Positions 5,984-12,909 of a DNA stretch of 12,909 bases are shown here, piece by piece. The first letter of the stretch is position 1. Every line of letters begins with the position of its first letter. Both the position numbers and the translations under genes were made by a program. The notes beneath the pieces are model-generated. The model had not been told where the DNA came from and ran no database searches. It saw only the letters and a list, made by a program, of their open reading frames with translations. The stretch comes from Flavobacteriaceae bacterium. GTDB lineage: Bacteria; Bacteroidota; Bacteroidia; Flavobacteriales; Flavobacteriaceae. Location: NCBI GenBank assembly GCA_030625995.1, contig DAOUPU010000053.1, forward strand, positions 1 through 12,909, read 5' to 3'.

Positions 5984-6523
5984 TTAAAAGGGATTGTCAA
6001 ATGTACTAAAATTTTCGGCTAATGTATCTTTTTTTGCTAAAATGGGTTTTTCAATACCCCAGTCAATGTTTAAGTCTGGGTCATTCCACAAGATTGATTT
6101 CTCGCTTTCAGGATTGTAATAATTTGAACACTTATAATTTAAAATAGTATTATTTTCCAGACATAAAAAACCATGAGCAAATCCTTCCGGGACATATAAT
6201 TGCTGCTTATTTTTTCCACTGAGAACATGTTTAAAATACTCGCCATAGGAAGGGGATTTTTTTCTCAAATCTACCGCTACATCTAAAATACTTCCTTTAA
6301 TCACTCTGATTAACTTTGCTTGAGCAAATGGAGGACTTTGAAAATGTAATCCTCTCAAAACATCTTTTTGAGAAAGGGATTCATTATCCTGAACAAAATT
6401 GACATTAATAACACTGGCCAACTTTTTGTTGTTGTAGGATTCTAAAAAATAACCTCTGTTATCTTCAAAAATATTTGGTGTAATTAGAATTAGATCCTCA
6501 ATATTGGTATTTTCGATTATCAT
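5984..6523 (-). CDS. rmlC: dTDP-4-dehydrorhamnose 3,5-epimerase
   Basis: The protein has 179 residues, the usual length. It converts dTDP-4-keto-6-deoxyglucose to dTDP-4-keto-L-rhamnose, the third step of dTDP-L-rhamnose synthesis in the cytoplasm. Visible signatures are DNRGYFLESY (21-30), the catalytic His60 in VLRGLHFQ, VIKGSILDVAVDLR (74-87), SPSYGEY, PEGFAHGF (112-119), the tyrosine of LNYKCSNYY, and WNDPDLNIDW. A TTG three codons upstream would give a slightly longer protein; I prefer the ATG at 6523 because MIIENTNIED is the typical N-terminus. rmlA, rmlB and rmlD are not adjacent, so the rest of the pathway must be encoded elsewhere. It lies 13 bases after the alpha/beta hydrolase and probably shares its transcript. 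L-rhamnose, or a related deoxysugar, is presumably destined for a surface polysaccharide. Confidence 0.93.
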   Translation of the reverse strand: MIIENTNIEDLILITPNIFEDNRGYFLESYNNKKLASVINVNFVQDNESLSQKDVLRGLHFQSPPFAQAKLIRVIKGSILDVAVDLRKKSPSYGEYFKHVLSGKNKQQLYVPEGFAHGFLCLENNTILNYKCSNYYNPESEKSILWNDPDLNIDWGIEKPILAKKDTLAENFSTFDNPF

Positions 6524-6536
6524 GATTTGCAAGGTA

Positions 6537-7193
6537 TTAAAAAATATCTTCTAGAATTGCACTAATTCTTTTTGCTTTATTTAATATCATCACATGTGTT
6601 CCGCCGTCAACGACAATACATTCATTTATATATTTAATTGGGAATATCTCATCTTTATTCCCATGGATATGAATGATATTGTTCGTTACCGAACTGGGTC
6701 TCCAATTTAGTACATTATGAATGGACCATTTTAGATAGTTTGAATCCCTGACATTTAAATATTTATTATAAATCTCGATTCTTTTTCGGATAGTTCTGTT
6801 AAATTTGATGGCTGAAAAATCTCCCGTTCTAGCAATTTTTTTTGCTGGAAACAGTTTATAGATCTTTGTTATTTTTAGAATTTTTAGGCGTTTTGGAATT
6901 TCATTGAAATCTTTAATACTAGAGATAATAATTACTTTTTCAGTCTCAATATATTTGCTTATTTCCTGAACAACAATTCCACCAAAGGAAACACCGACTA
7001 GAACCGGATTTGGATGTTTGATCTCTTTTATCAACCGTTGAACGTAATTTTCAAGTTTTTCATCAACTGATAGAGGAATTAACCACTCTAAAAAATGAAG
7101 TTCAAACTTTTCACCGGGTAATTGAAGATAATCAAAAATGGTTGAACTTGCACCCAGACCGGGCACAAAATAAATATGAATTTTATTTGGCAT
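6537..7193 (-). CDS. Small alpha/beta-hydrolase fold protein
   Basis: The protein has 218 residues. The catalytic triad is readable: Ser69 in the nucleophile elbow GVSFGG (67-72), Asp181 in HIHGNKDEIFP (176-186), and His200 in VVDGGTHVMI (194-203). The oxyanion-hole region is FVPGLGASS (9-17). There is no signal peptide, so it is cytoplasmic. The substrate cannot be told; esterase or thioesterase activity is typical for such short single-domain members. The start ATG at 7193 overlaps the end of the MarC-family gene by 11 bases, indicating translational coupling, and rmlC follows after 13 bases. I recall this position after mtaB as recurrent in Flavobacteriia, but that should be checked. Confidence 0.8.
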   Translation of the reverse strand: MPNKIHIYFVPGLGASSTIFDYLQLPGEKFELHFLEWLIPLSVDEKLENYVQRLIKEIKHPNPVLVGVSFGGIVVQEISKYIETEKVIIISSIKDFNEIPKRLKILKITKIYKLFPAKKIARTGDFSAIKFNRTIRKRIEIYNKYLNVRDSNYLKWSIHNVLNWRPSSVTNNIIHIHGNKDEIFPIKYINECIVVDGGTHVMILNKAKRISAILEDIF

Positions 7194-7827
7194 TTAACAT
7201 CGATAAAATAATTGGTTTTAACCCACTAAAGAAAAATTCCACTGCAATTACCATAACAATCAATCCCATTAATCGCATCATAACTTTATTACCTGTTTCA
7301 CCTAATTTATCAGTTATTCTACTCGCACCAATTAATATTAAATAGGTTAACAGCAATACAATAGAAATTACAGCAATTAAAATTACTTTTTTTATTACTG
7401 TCTCTGACCCTTCCATTAAGATAATCGCATTTGTAATTGCTCCAGGGCCACAAATCATTGGTATTGCCAGAGGCGTTATGGAAATATCATCAACATAAGC
7501 ATTAATTTTGCTCTCATCTTCTGTGTGTTTTATATTGCCCAACCTTGCTTGTAACATATCCCATCCCATTGCAAAAAATATTACCCCTCCGACGATTCGA
7601 AAACTGTTTACAGAAATCCCAAAAAATCTAAATAGAATTTGCCCGGAAAAAGCAAATGCAATTATGGTAAGAAAGGCAACTATACTTGCTTTTTTAGCCG
7701 TATGTTTTCGTTTTTCATTGCTCAGTGAAGCCGTCATTGACATAAATATAGGCATTGTTCCCAAGGGATTTATCAATGTAAAAAAAGATGTAAAAACTAA
7801 TATCGCAAAAGTGTAATATGTATCCAT
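7183..7827 (-). CDS. MarC-family (UPF0056) integral membrane protein
   Basis: The protein has 214 residues with about six hydrophobic membrane segments. Family signatures are the N-terminal SFFTLINPLGTMPIFMSM (14-31), FRIVGGVIFFAMGWDML (76-92), and PLAIPMICGPGAITNAI (118-134). The MarC family lies in the inner membrane. Its function is poorly defined, and the early link to multiple antibiotic resistance in E. coli did not hold up; some relatives were tied to amino-acid transport (SnatA). The gene begins 3 bases after the mtaB stop codon and overlaps the hydrolase start by 11 bases, so it belongs to the same transcript. A hydrophilic loop (about 94-115, HTEDESKINAYVDD) is the usual cytoplasmic loop. 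Confidence 0.88.
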   Translation of the reverse strand: MDTYYTFAILVFTSFFTLINPLGTMPIFMSMTASLSNEKRKHTAKKASIVAFLTIIAFAFSGQILFRFFGISVNSFRIVGGVIFFAMGWDMLQARLGNIKHTEDESKINAYVDDISITPLAIPMICGPGAITNAIILMEGSETVIKKVILIAVISIVLLLTYLILIGASRITDKLGETGNKVMMRLMGLIVMVIAVEFFFSGLKPIILSMLNAK

Positions 7828-7830
7828 ATT

Positions 7831-9165
7831 CTAAGCTAAAACAGGTTCCTTTATCCATAGGAATCTTACTAAACCATCCTCATCGATCTCGGTTAATTTT
7901 ATTGGATGTATTGTGTTTATCAAACTAGGGTTCCAAGGTGTTTTTACCTTCACATAGTTTTCAGTGAAACCATAAATATAACCACTTTTATTTTCATTTT
8001 CAAAAAGAACGGAAAGCTCGTTGTTTAGCTGACTTTCATAAAATGCTCTTCTCTTTTTTACAGACAAACCTCGTAACATCTTACTTCTTTTGTTGCGAAT
8101 ATTCTTCGGTACGATATCAACCATTCCGATAGCTTCAGTATTTGGTCTTTCAGAATAGGTAAAGACATGCAAATAGGAAATGTCCAGTTCGTTCAAAAAA
8201 TTATACGTCTCTAAAAACAGTTCCTCCGTTTCCCCTGGAAAACCAACAATTACGTCCACTCCAATACAGGCATCTGGCATGTTTAGTTTTATTTGATCAA
8301 CTCTTTTAGCATAAACCTCCTTCAAATATCTTCTCTTCATAATTTTCAATAAATGATTGCTGCCACTCTGTAAGGGAATATGAAAATGAGGAACGAAGCT
8401 GTTTGACCCAGTTATAAAATCAATTGTTTCCTTTTGCAATAAATTAGGTTCAATAGATGAAATTCGAATACGATGAATACCCTTTAATTTATCTAATTCT
8501 TGCACCAATTCTAAAAAAGTATGCTCATGCTTTTTATTACCAAATTCCCCTTTACCATAATCTCCTATATTCACTCCGGTAAGAACAATTTCTTTAATGC
8601 CTTTGCTTGATATCTCCTTGGCATTTTTTAATACATTTCCAAGCGTATCACTCCTGGAAATTCCCCTTGCCAAAGGAATAGTGCAAAAGGTACATTTATA
8701 ATCACACCCATCCTGAACCTTTAAAAACGCTCTCGTTCGATCTCCAATGGAGTAAGAACCTTCATAAAAATTCACTTCCTCAATTTCACAGGAATGAACT
8801 TCAGCTATTTCATTCTTACTCAACTCATTGAGATAGTTTGTTACCTTAAATTTTTCATTAGCACCCAAAACCAAATCCACTCCATTAACATTTGCTAATT
8901 CTTTGGGATTTAATTGAGCATAGCATCCTACCGCGATGAGAAAGGCATTTTCATTATGCTTTAAAGCGGATTTAACAATTGTCTTAAATTTTTTGTCGGC
9001 ATTATCAGTGACAGAGCATGTGTTGATTACGTAGATATCAGCGATTTCACTGAAATCAACCCTTTCAAACCCTTCATCCTGAAAACTTCTAGCAATTGTA
9101 GATGTTTCTGAAAAATTGAGCTTACACCCTAGAGTGTAAAAAGCTACTTTTTTTTGTGGATTCAT
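7831..9165 (-). CDS. mtaB: tRNA (N6-threonylcarbamoyladenosine-37-C2)-methylthiotransferase MtaB
   Basis: The protein has 444 residues, typical length. This radical-SAM enzyme adds a methylthio group to C2 of t6A37 in tRNAs reading ANN codons, giving ms2t6A. The N-terminal UPF0004 domain carries the auxiliary Fe-S cluster cysteines Cys14 (TLGCKLNFSE), Cys50 (VINTCSVT) and Cys81 (VGCYAQ). The radical-SAM CxxxCxxC motif is Cys154, 158 and 161 in DGCDYKCTFCTIP. Later segments include RIRISSIEPNLL, HFHIPLQSGS and VDVIVGFPGE, and a C-terminal TRAM-like region (about 380-444) that contacts tRNA. TLGCKLNFSET and SIEP distinguish MtaB from MiaB and RimO. It is the first gene of a five-gene minus-strand run and is preceded by a good promoter candidate (9186-9215). 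Confidence 0.95.
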   Translation of the reverse strand: MNPQKKVAFYTLGCKLNFSETSTIARSFQDEGFERVDFSEIADIYVINTCSVTDNADKKFKTIVKSALKHNENAFLIAVGCYAQLNPKELANVNGVDLVLGANEKFKVTNYLNELSKNEIAEVHSCEIEEVNFYEGSYSIGDRTRAFLKVQDGCDYKCTFCTIPLARGISRSDTLGNVLKNAKEISSKGIKEIVLTGVNIGDYGKGEFGNKKHEHTFLELVQELDKLKGIHRIRISSIEPNLLQKETIDFITGSNSFVPHFHIPLQSGSNHLLKIMKRRYLKEVYAKRVDQIKLNMPDACIGVDVIVGFPGETEELFLETYNFLNELDISYLHVFTYSERPNTEAIGMVDIVPKNIRNKRSKMLRGLSVKKRRAFYESQLNNELSVLFENENKSGYIYGFTENYVKVKTPWNPSLINTIHPIKLTEIDEDGLVRFLWIKEPVLA

Positions 9166-9185
9166 ACCTGTACTTTTATGCGATG

Positions 9186-9215
9186 CAAACTTACAATAAA
9201 TATTATGATAGCAAA
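9186..9215 (-). promoter_or_regulatory. mtaB: Candidate Bacteroidota-type promoter for mtaB
   Basis: On the minus strand TTTG (9212-9215 in plus coordinates) is followed after 18 bases by TAAGTTTG (9186-9193), an exact match to the TAnnTTTG -7 box with the usual -33 TTTG. Transcription would begin near 9179, leaving a leader of only about 14 bases before the mtaB ATG. The -33 box falls within the first codons of the divergent ABM gene. Confidence 0.55.
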
Positions 9216-9528
9216 GACCCCAAATCCACCTTATTACGCAGTTATATTCACAACATTAAGAACTGAAATTGACGAAGGTTACGATGATACGGCCAAAAAA
9301 ATGGAAGAGCTGGCAAAACAGCAAAAGGGATATTTGGGAATTGAATCTGTTAGAAATGAAATTGGGATTACAGTTTCTTATTGGGAAAATGTTACTGCTA
9401 TAATAAATTGGAAGAATAATGTTGAACATACTATTGCACGTGAAAAGGGTAGGGCATTATGGTATAAAAAATATCATTTGAGAATTTGTAAAGTGGAGCG
9501 AGATTATGAATTTTCTATAGGTTTATAG
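9205..9528 (+). CDS. Antibiotic biosynthesis monooxygenase (ABM) domain protein
   Basis: The protein has 107 residues from the ATG at 9205. It is a small dimeric alpha/beta ferredoxin-like fold: PYYAVIFTTLRT as the first strand, DTAKKMEELAKQQKGYLGIE as the helix and turn, then ITVSYWENVTAIINWKNN and HTIAREKGRALWYKKY. SYWENxxAIxxWKNxxEH is characteristic of this clade of small uncharacterised ABM proteins. The superfamily includes quinone-forming monooxygenases and haem-degrading enzymes; the substrate here is unknown. An upstream ATG at 9178 and a TTG at 9154 are in frame, but the TTG would overlap mtaB, and conservation begins at about AKTPNPPYYAV. It is divergent from mtaB (39-base gap) and its stop overlaps the 3' end of the EEP gene by 6 bases. 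Confidence 0.85.
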   Translation: MIAKTPNPPYYAVIFTTLRTEIDEGYDDTAKKMEELAKQQKGYLGIESVRNEIGITVSYWENVTAIINWKNNVEHTIAREKGRALWYKKYHLRICKVERDYEFSIGL

Positions 9529-10536
9529 ACTGAGTTTAGCCAAAATAGGTTCGTGATCTGATAACTTCACGTCAAAATTTTGATGTTCGTAAACTTTTAT
9601 TTTTTCATCAACTAAAATAAAATCAATCCTCAAAGGGTATTTTGCAAAGGAATAAGTTTTACCAAACCCTTTCCCTGCTTCTAAAAAGGTATCTTTATAA
9701 TTTCCTTTGATATTGCGATAAGCCCAGGAATAAGCCGTATTGTTTAGATCTCCGCAAGCGATAATTTTATATTTGCAGGTCTCACTATGACTAATGAATA
9801 GTTCTACTTGGGCCTGTTGTTTTACAAAGGACGTGGATAATCTATATAATAGTCTTTTAGAATCCTTTTCAGTTAAATTTATATTATTCGCTTTAATTCC
9901 AAACGACTCCAGATGAATGTTATAAACTCTTAGTGTATCATTCTGTTTTACAATGTCAATGAAAATGGCATTATTAGACGAATTTTCAAAATGCAAGGAA
10001 CCTTTATTAATTATTCGATATTTTGAAAAGATTGCTTGTCCAAATTTCTTCTTTGTACCGAGCTCAATGTATTTGTAGGGAAAGTCGAATAAATTTATTT
10101 CATCATCTGCATATTCTTGAAAGGTAACTATATCCGGGTTATTTAGTCTTACGAAATCAGCGATCTTCAAAGGTATGTTTTCATTATCTAATGAGCCATA
10201 AACATTAAAAAGATGTACATTATAATTCATAATAGTAATTGAATCCTCACCTTTTATTACTTTACCATTGAATTTATATGGAAAATTTGAAAAAAAGATT
10301 GTCAGAAGAATACAAATAGCGGACAATAATAACTGCTTTTTAACACCACTTATAATCCAGTAGATAATAAATATTATATGTGCGAAAATAAGAATTGGAA
10401 CTGTCAGGCTTAGAACAGATATCAGAGGAAAGGACTTCGGTTGAATAAATTTAATTACAATACTTAACAAAAGCAACAATGCAAAAACATTATTGATCAA
10501 ATAAATAATTTTATTTAAAAGAGACAACTTCTTCAA
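9523..10536 (-). CDS. Membrane-anchored endonuclease/exonuclease/phosphatase (EEP) family hydrolase
   Basis: The protein has 337 residues. Three hydrophobic segments (about 10-30, 36-62, 66-84) anchor it in the membrane; the catalytic domain follows. Metal-dependent EEP residues are visible: Asn106 in MNYNVHLF, Glu141 in VTFQEYADD, His208 in YNIHLESF, Asp263 and Asn265 in IACGDLNNT, Asp305 in LRIDFILVD, and Asp327-His328 in SDHEPILAKL. The site is complete, so it should hydrolyse a phosphodiester; whether of nucleic acid, phospholipid or a sugar-phosphate is not known. The start appears to be TTG at 10536: the frame is closed by a TAA at 10552-10554 and no ATG occurs before the membrane segments. 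MKKLSLLNKIIYLIN is a plausible N-terminus. It lies 15 bases after the first rhomboid gene, in the conserved mutL-rhomboid-rhomboid-EEP order. Confidence 0.85.
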   Translation of the reverse strand: MKKLSLLNKIIYLINNVFALLLLLSIVIKFIQPKSFPLISVLSLTVPILIFAHIIFIIYWIISGVKKQLLLSAICILLTIFFSNFPYKFNGKVIKGEDSITIMNYNVHLFNVYGSLDNENIPLKIADFVRLNNPDIVTFQEYADDEINLFDFPYKYIELGTKKKFGQAIFSKYRIINKGSLHFENSSNNAIFIDIVKQNDTLRVYNIHLESFGIKANNINLTEKDSKRLLYRLSTSFVKQQAQVELFISHSETCKYKIIACGDLNNTAYSWAYRNIKGNYKDTFLEAGKGFGKTYSFAKYPLRIDFILVDEKIKVYEHQNFDVKLSDHEPILAKLSL

Positions 10537-10551
10537 GGGGATATATTTTAG

Positions 10552-11409
10552 TTATTCTTTTCCTACTTTAAATAAAAAATCTTTCTCTTCCTTTGATAAT
10601 GCGTCATATCCTGATTTGCTTATTTTATCTAAAATTCTATCTATTTTTTTTTGTCGATCTATCGAATTTTCTTTTTTACGAATAGAGGACTTCTCTCGTC
10701 TATGAATTGTAGAAAGTGGTGATTTTTGTTTCGGTTGCAATAAATTTTCCATCCATAAAATTAAACTTTTTCCTTTATTTAACTTTGTCGTTAATAAAAA
10801 ACCGATCAATGCACCACCTAAATGCGCAAGATGACCGCCGGCGTTGCCATTTGGAATTTGAATTATATCTAATGCAATTAAAAAAATGGCGATATACAAT
10901 AACTTAATATTTCCAATAAACCTAAATCTCAAAGCATAATTTGGTATAAGACTGGCTATTCCAATAATAATCGAAGTTACTCCAGCTGAAGCACCTACTA
11001 AAAATGTTTCTCTGGTTTTTAGTGCTGGAAAATAGTTATAGCTTAACATAAAAATTATCCCCCCAAAAATTACCCCTAAAAAATAATAAACCAAAAACTG
11101 TTTTCTGTTGAAGTAATCAAGGAAGAGATTTCCAATAAAGTACAAAATAAACAGGTTGAATAGTATATGAATGAGCCCCTCATGTAAAAATCCATAACTT
11201 ATTATTGTCCATGGTTTTATAATCAAGGAACTAAAGTATGGAGAAAGTGCGAACCAAGTAACTATAAAGCTTTCATCAAGTCCTGTTAAAAAGGAAATTG
11301 TTTTAAAGAGGTATGTCACTAAAAATACAATGACATTGATGTAAATAATCTTTTCGACAATATTTACAGAAGAAAATTTAGTTTTTAAATTTAGATACCA
11401 ATTACTCAC
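10552..11409 (-). CDS. Rhomboid-family intramembrane serine protease with C-terminal basic/charged tail
   Basis: The protein has 285 residues with six predicted membrane segments (about 21-210). Rhomboid signatures are HILFNLF with His81 and Asn85, the catalytic Ser141 in VGASAGVTS, and His196 in GGHLAHLGGALIG, so the Ser-His dyad is intact. The enzyme cuts transmembrane substrates within the membrane. After the last helix comes a soluble tail of about 70 residues, rich in Lys/Arg and ending in KKIDRILDKISKSGYDALSK plus EEKDFLF, a small helical element I associate with Bacteroidota rhomboids. The start is GTG at 11409: an in-frame TAA lies immediately upstream (11410-11412), so no earlier start is possible. 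It follows the other rhomboid gene by 15 bases and is presumably co-transcribed. Confidence 0.88.
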   Translation of the reverse strand: MSNWYLNLKTKFSSVNIVEKIIYINVIVFLVTYLFKTISFLTGLDESFIVTWFALSPYFSSLIIKPWTIISYGFLHEGLIHILFNLFILYFIGNLFLDYFNRKQFLVYYFLGVIFGGIIFMLSYNYFPALKTRETFLVGASAGVTSIIIGIASLIPNYALRFRFIGNIKLLYIAIFLIALDIIQIPNGNAGGHLAHLGGALIGFLLTTKLNKGKSLILWMENLLQPKQKSPLSTIHRREKSSIRKKENSIDRQKKIDRILDKISKSGYDALSKEEKDFLFKVGKE

Positions 11410-11424
11410 TTAATTTCATTTAAA

Positions 11425-12165
11425 TTAATTCCACCTCTTGAACTGATTCTTTTTCCAGTATTGCATCATTATAAACCCTATGATGGCACCACCAACATGT
11501 GCAAAATGTGCTATACCACCACCAAAAATAGAAAAACCTGTTACACCGGAAAAAAGATCCAAACCAATTAAAACAGGAATAAAATATTTAGCCGATATCG
11601 GTACCGGGAAAAATATTAATGCTAGTTTAGCGTTAGGAAACGACATGCCAAACGCAACTAAAACTCCATAAATAGCTCCCGAAGCTCCAACGGCAGGGGT
11701 GTTATAAATCTGATAAAAATTCACTAATCTTTTTTCTGAAATTTGGGTCAAAATGTCAGAATTATACCGTCCGAAATCTAATAAATTTTGAATTTCACTA
11801 CTTTCCATACCTAAATTGATCAATTCATTATAAACACCGTTGAATTGAAAATAATTAACACCTGTATAAATAAAGGCAGCCCCTAATCCCGTCGAAAAAT
11901 AAAAGAATAAGAACTTATTCCTACCCCACATTTGTTCCAGGGGAGATCCAAAGGCCCATAGGGCATACATATTAAAAATGATATGCATAAGACTGCCGTG
12001 CATGAACATATGAGACACAAATTGCCACAGTCCAAAATGCTCATTTTTAGGAAAGTATAAAGCCAGCCAATTTCCTAAATTAATCCCTGGCAACAAACTG
12101 CTTGCAGCAAATAGAACAACATTTAAAATGATTAGATGTTTAATTGCTTCTGTAAGTCTTCCCAT
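11425..12165 (-). CDS. Rhomboid-family intramembrane serine protease
   Basis: The protein has 246 residues with no long C-terminal tail. Signatures are HMFMHGSLMHIIFNMY (His61 and Asn65 in the HxxxN motif), the catalytic Ser162 in VGASGAIYG, and His223 in HFAHVGGAIIG. The catalytic dyad is intact. Between helices three and four there is an insertion of about 45 residues (108-155, VYNELINLGM and EIQNLLDFGRYNSDIL), presumably a loop outside the membrane, which the neighbouring rhomboid lacks. The start is the ATG at 12165, 6 bases after the mutL stop, so the gene is probably translated from the mutL transcript. Substrates are unknown. The two adjacent rhomboids differ in loop and tail, which suggests separate substrates and not redundancy. 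Confidence 0.9.
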   Translation of the reverse strand: MGRLTEAIKHLIILNVVLFAASSLLPGINLGNWLALYFPKNEHFGLWQFVSHMFMHGSLMHIIFNMYALWAFGSPLEQMWGRNKFLFFYFSTGLGAAFIYTGVNYFQFNGVYNELINLGMESSEIQNLLDFGRYNSDILTQISEKRLVNFYQIYNTPAVGASGAIYGVLVAFGMSFPNAKLALIFFPVPISAKYFIPVLIGLDLFSGVTGFSIFGGGIAHFAHVGGAIIGFIMMQYWKKNQFKRWN

Positions 12166-12171
12166 ATTATT

Positions 12172-12909
12172 CTATAAATTAAATTTATCTTCTAATTCTT
12201 CCATTGTAATCGTAATAAATGTAGTTCTTCCAAAAGGAGAAAAGTTTGGCTCCTTACAACAGAATAGTTCGTCTAATATATTTCCCTGTTCCTTGTTCGT
12301 TAGTTTAGTACCTGGTTTAATCGCTAAATTTACCGACAAACATTTTGCTATGGTATCTATTTGACTCAAACTGGTCTCAGGAATTTCATTTTTAAAGTTT
12401 TCAATCAATTCTTCAATAAAACTGGTTATATGGCTTTCAGATATTGTTATAGGTAAAGCATCTATAATAATACTGTCCTGCTTTATATCAGAAATATTAA
12501 TTCCGGCACTATTTAGATCAGACTTCAGTCCTCTAATTATTTCAATATCAGAAGTGTTTAACAAAATATTTAAAGGAAATAATAATTGTTGACCAGCAAT
12601 TCCATCCATAGTTAGTTTCGCTAAATACTCCTCGTACAAAATACGTTGGTGGGCAAAATTTTGGTCAATCAGAACAATTCCTGATTTTATAGAACTCGCA
12701 ATATATTTTTGATGTATTTGGTAGGTATTGTATTCGTTATTACTTGCATCATCGAATAATTTGTTATCAATTATTTCTGCTTCTACCTCGATGTTTTGAA
12801 TTGTAGAAATATCTTTTTTATTCTCTACATATAAAGATTGCCAGTTTGAGTTTTCCTTTTTATGGTAAGTAGCTTTTTGGTTGCTTTTGAAGGGGTTAAA
12901 ATCAGGATC
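12172..12909 (-). CDS. mutL: DNA mismatch repair protein MutL, C-terminal part (5' end outside window)
   Basis: There are 245 codons open to the window edge, ending in TAG. The N-terminal ATPase region lies beyond the edge. Visible are the variable linker (1-60) and the MutL C-terminal dimerisation domain: YQIHQKYIASSIKSGIVLI (63-81), the segment DQNFAHQRILYE (82-93), GQQLLFPLNI, and the closing CCKEPNFSPFGRTTF (217-231) and EELEDKF. MutL couples mismatch recognition by MutS to strand removal. The endonuclease signature DQHAxxExxxxE is not preserved (Asn for His, Phe for Ala, Gln for the first Glu), and the CPHGRP-like motif appears as SPFGRT, so nicking activity is doubtful. It starts the downstream rhomboid-rhomboid-EEP run, with 6 bases to the next gene. 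Confidence 0.93.
   Translation of the reverse strand, partial: DPDFNPFKSNQKATYHKKENSNWQSLYVENKKDISTIQNIEVEAEIIDNKLFDDASNNEYNTYQIHQKYIASSIKSGIVLIDQNFAHQRILYEEYLAKLTMDGIAGQQLLFPLNILLNTSDIEIIRGLKSDLNSAGINISDIKQDSIIIDALPITISESHITSFIEELIENFKNEIPETSLSQIDTIAKCLSVNLAIKPGTKLTNKEQGNILDELFCCKEPNFSPFGRTTFITITMEELEDKFNL

Noticed and set aside
10552..12165. Recent tandem duplication of rhomboid genes
   Set aside because: Outside the catalytic motifs the two proteins share little by eye and differ in insertion and tail, so any duplication is old or they are separate lineages.

Overview
The window looks like chromosomal DNA of a low-GC member of the Bacteroidota, probably from the Flavobacteriia/Cytophagia side. 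Three things point there: the gene order mutL - rhomboid - rhomboid - EEP-fold hydrolase, a candidate promoter with the TTTG / TAnnTTTG boxes typical of this phylum, and almost no Shine-Dalgarno sequences ahead of the starts. No tRNA, rRNA, CRISPR array, insertion sequence or phage gene was seen. Nearly everything is read from the minus strand. The two plus-strand genes are a nitronate monooxygenase-like gene (4037-4972) and a small ABM-fold gene (9205-9528).

Right part (about 5000-12909), conserved core genes in transcription order: the C-terminal part of mutL, two adjacent rhomboid proteases and a membrane-anchored EEP-fold hydrolase form a tight run with gaps of 6 to 15 bases. After the plus-strand ABM gene comes a second run: mtaB (tRNA ms2t6A methylthiotransferase), a MarC-family membrane protein, a small alpha/beta hydrolase, rmlC (dTDP-rhamnose pathway epimerase) and an exported MltD-type lytic transglycosylase. 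Gaps are 3 to 19 bases, with one 11-base overlap. A good promoter candidate for mtaB sits in the mtaB/ABM divergent region.

Left part (1-3953), accessory: three tandem paralogues of 271-272 residues, each with a PP-loop ATP-pyrophosphatase motif (TGGWDST) and a four-cysteine C-x9-C-x2-C-x2-C site like that of QueC (7-cyano-7-deazaguanine synthase). They are followed by a formyltransferase gene cut by the window edge. No other queuosine gene is present. The paralogues are highly alike except for a central segment of about 38 residues that is almost unrelated between copies. All three share a motif (AAACAATA on the coding strand) followed by a small palindrome or hairpin about 35 bases before the start codon.

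The best candidate for an undescribed system is this QueC-like trio plus the formyltransferase. It may be a set of ATP-dependent tailoring enzymes with different substrates, perhaps acting on a surface glycan or glycolipid. That role is inference; the sequence supports the families and the duplication, not the substrate.
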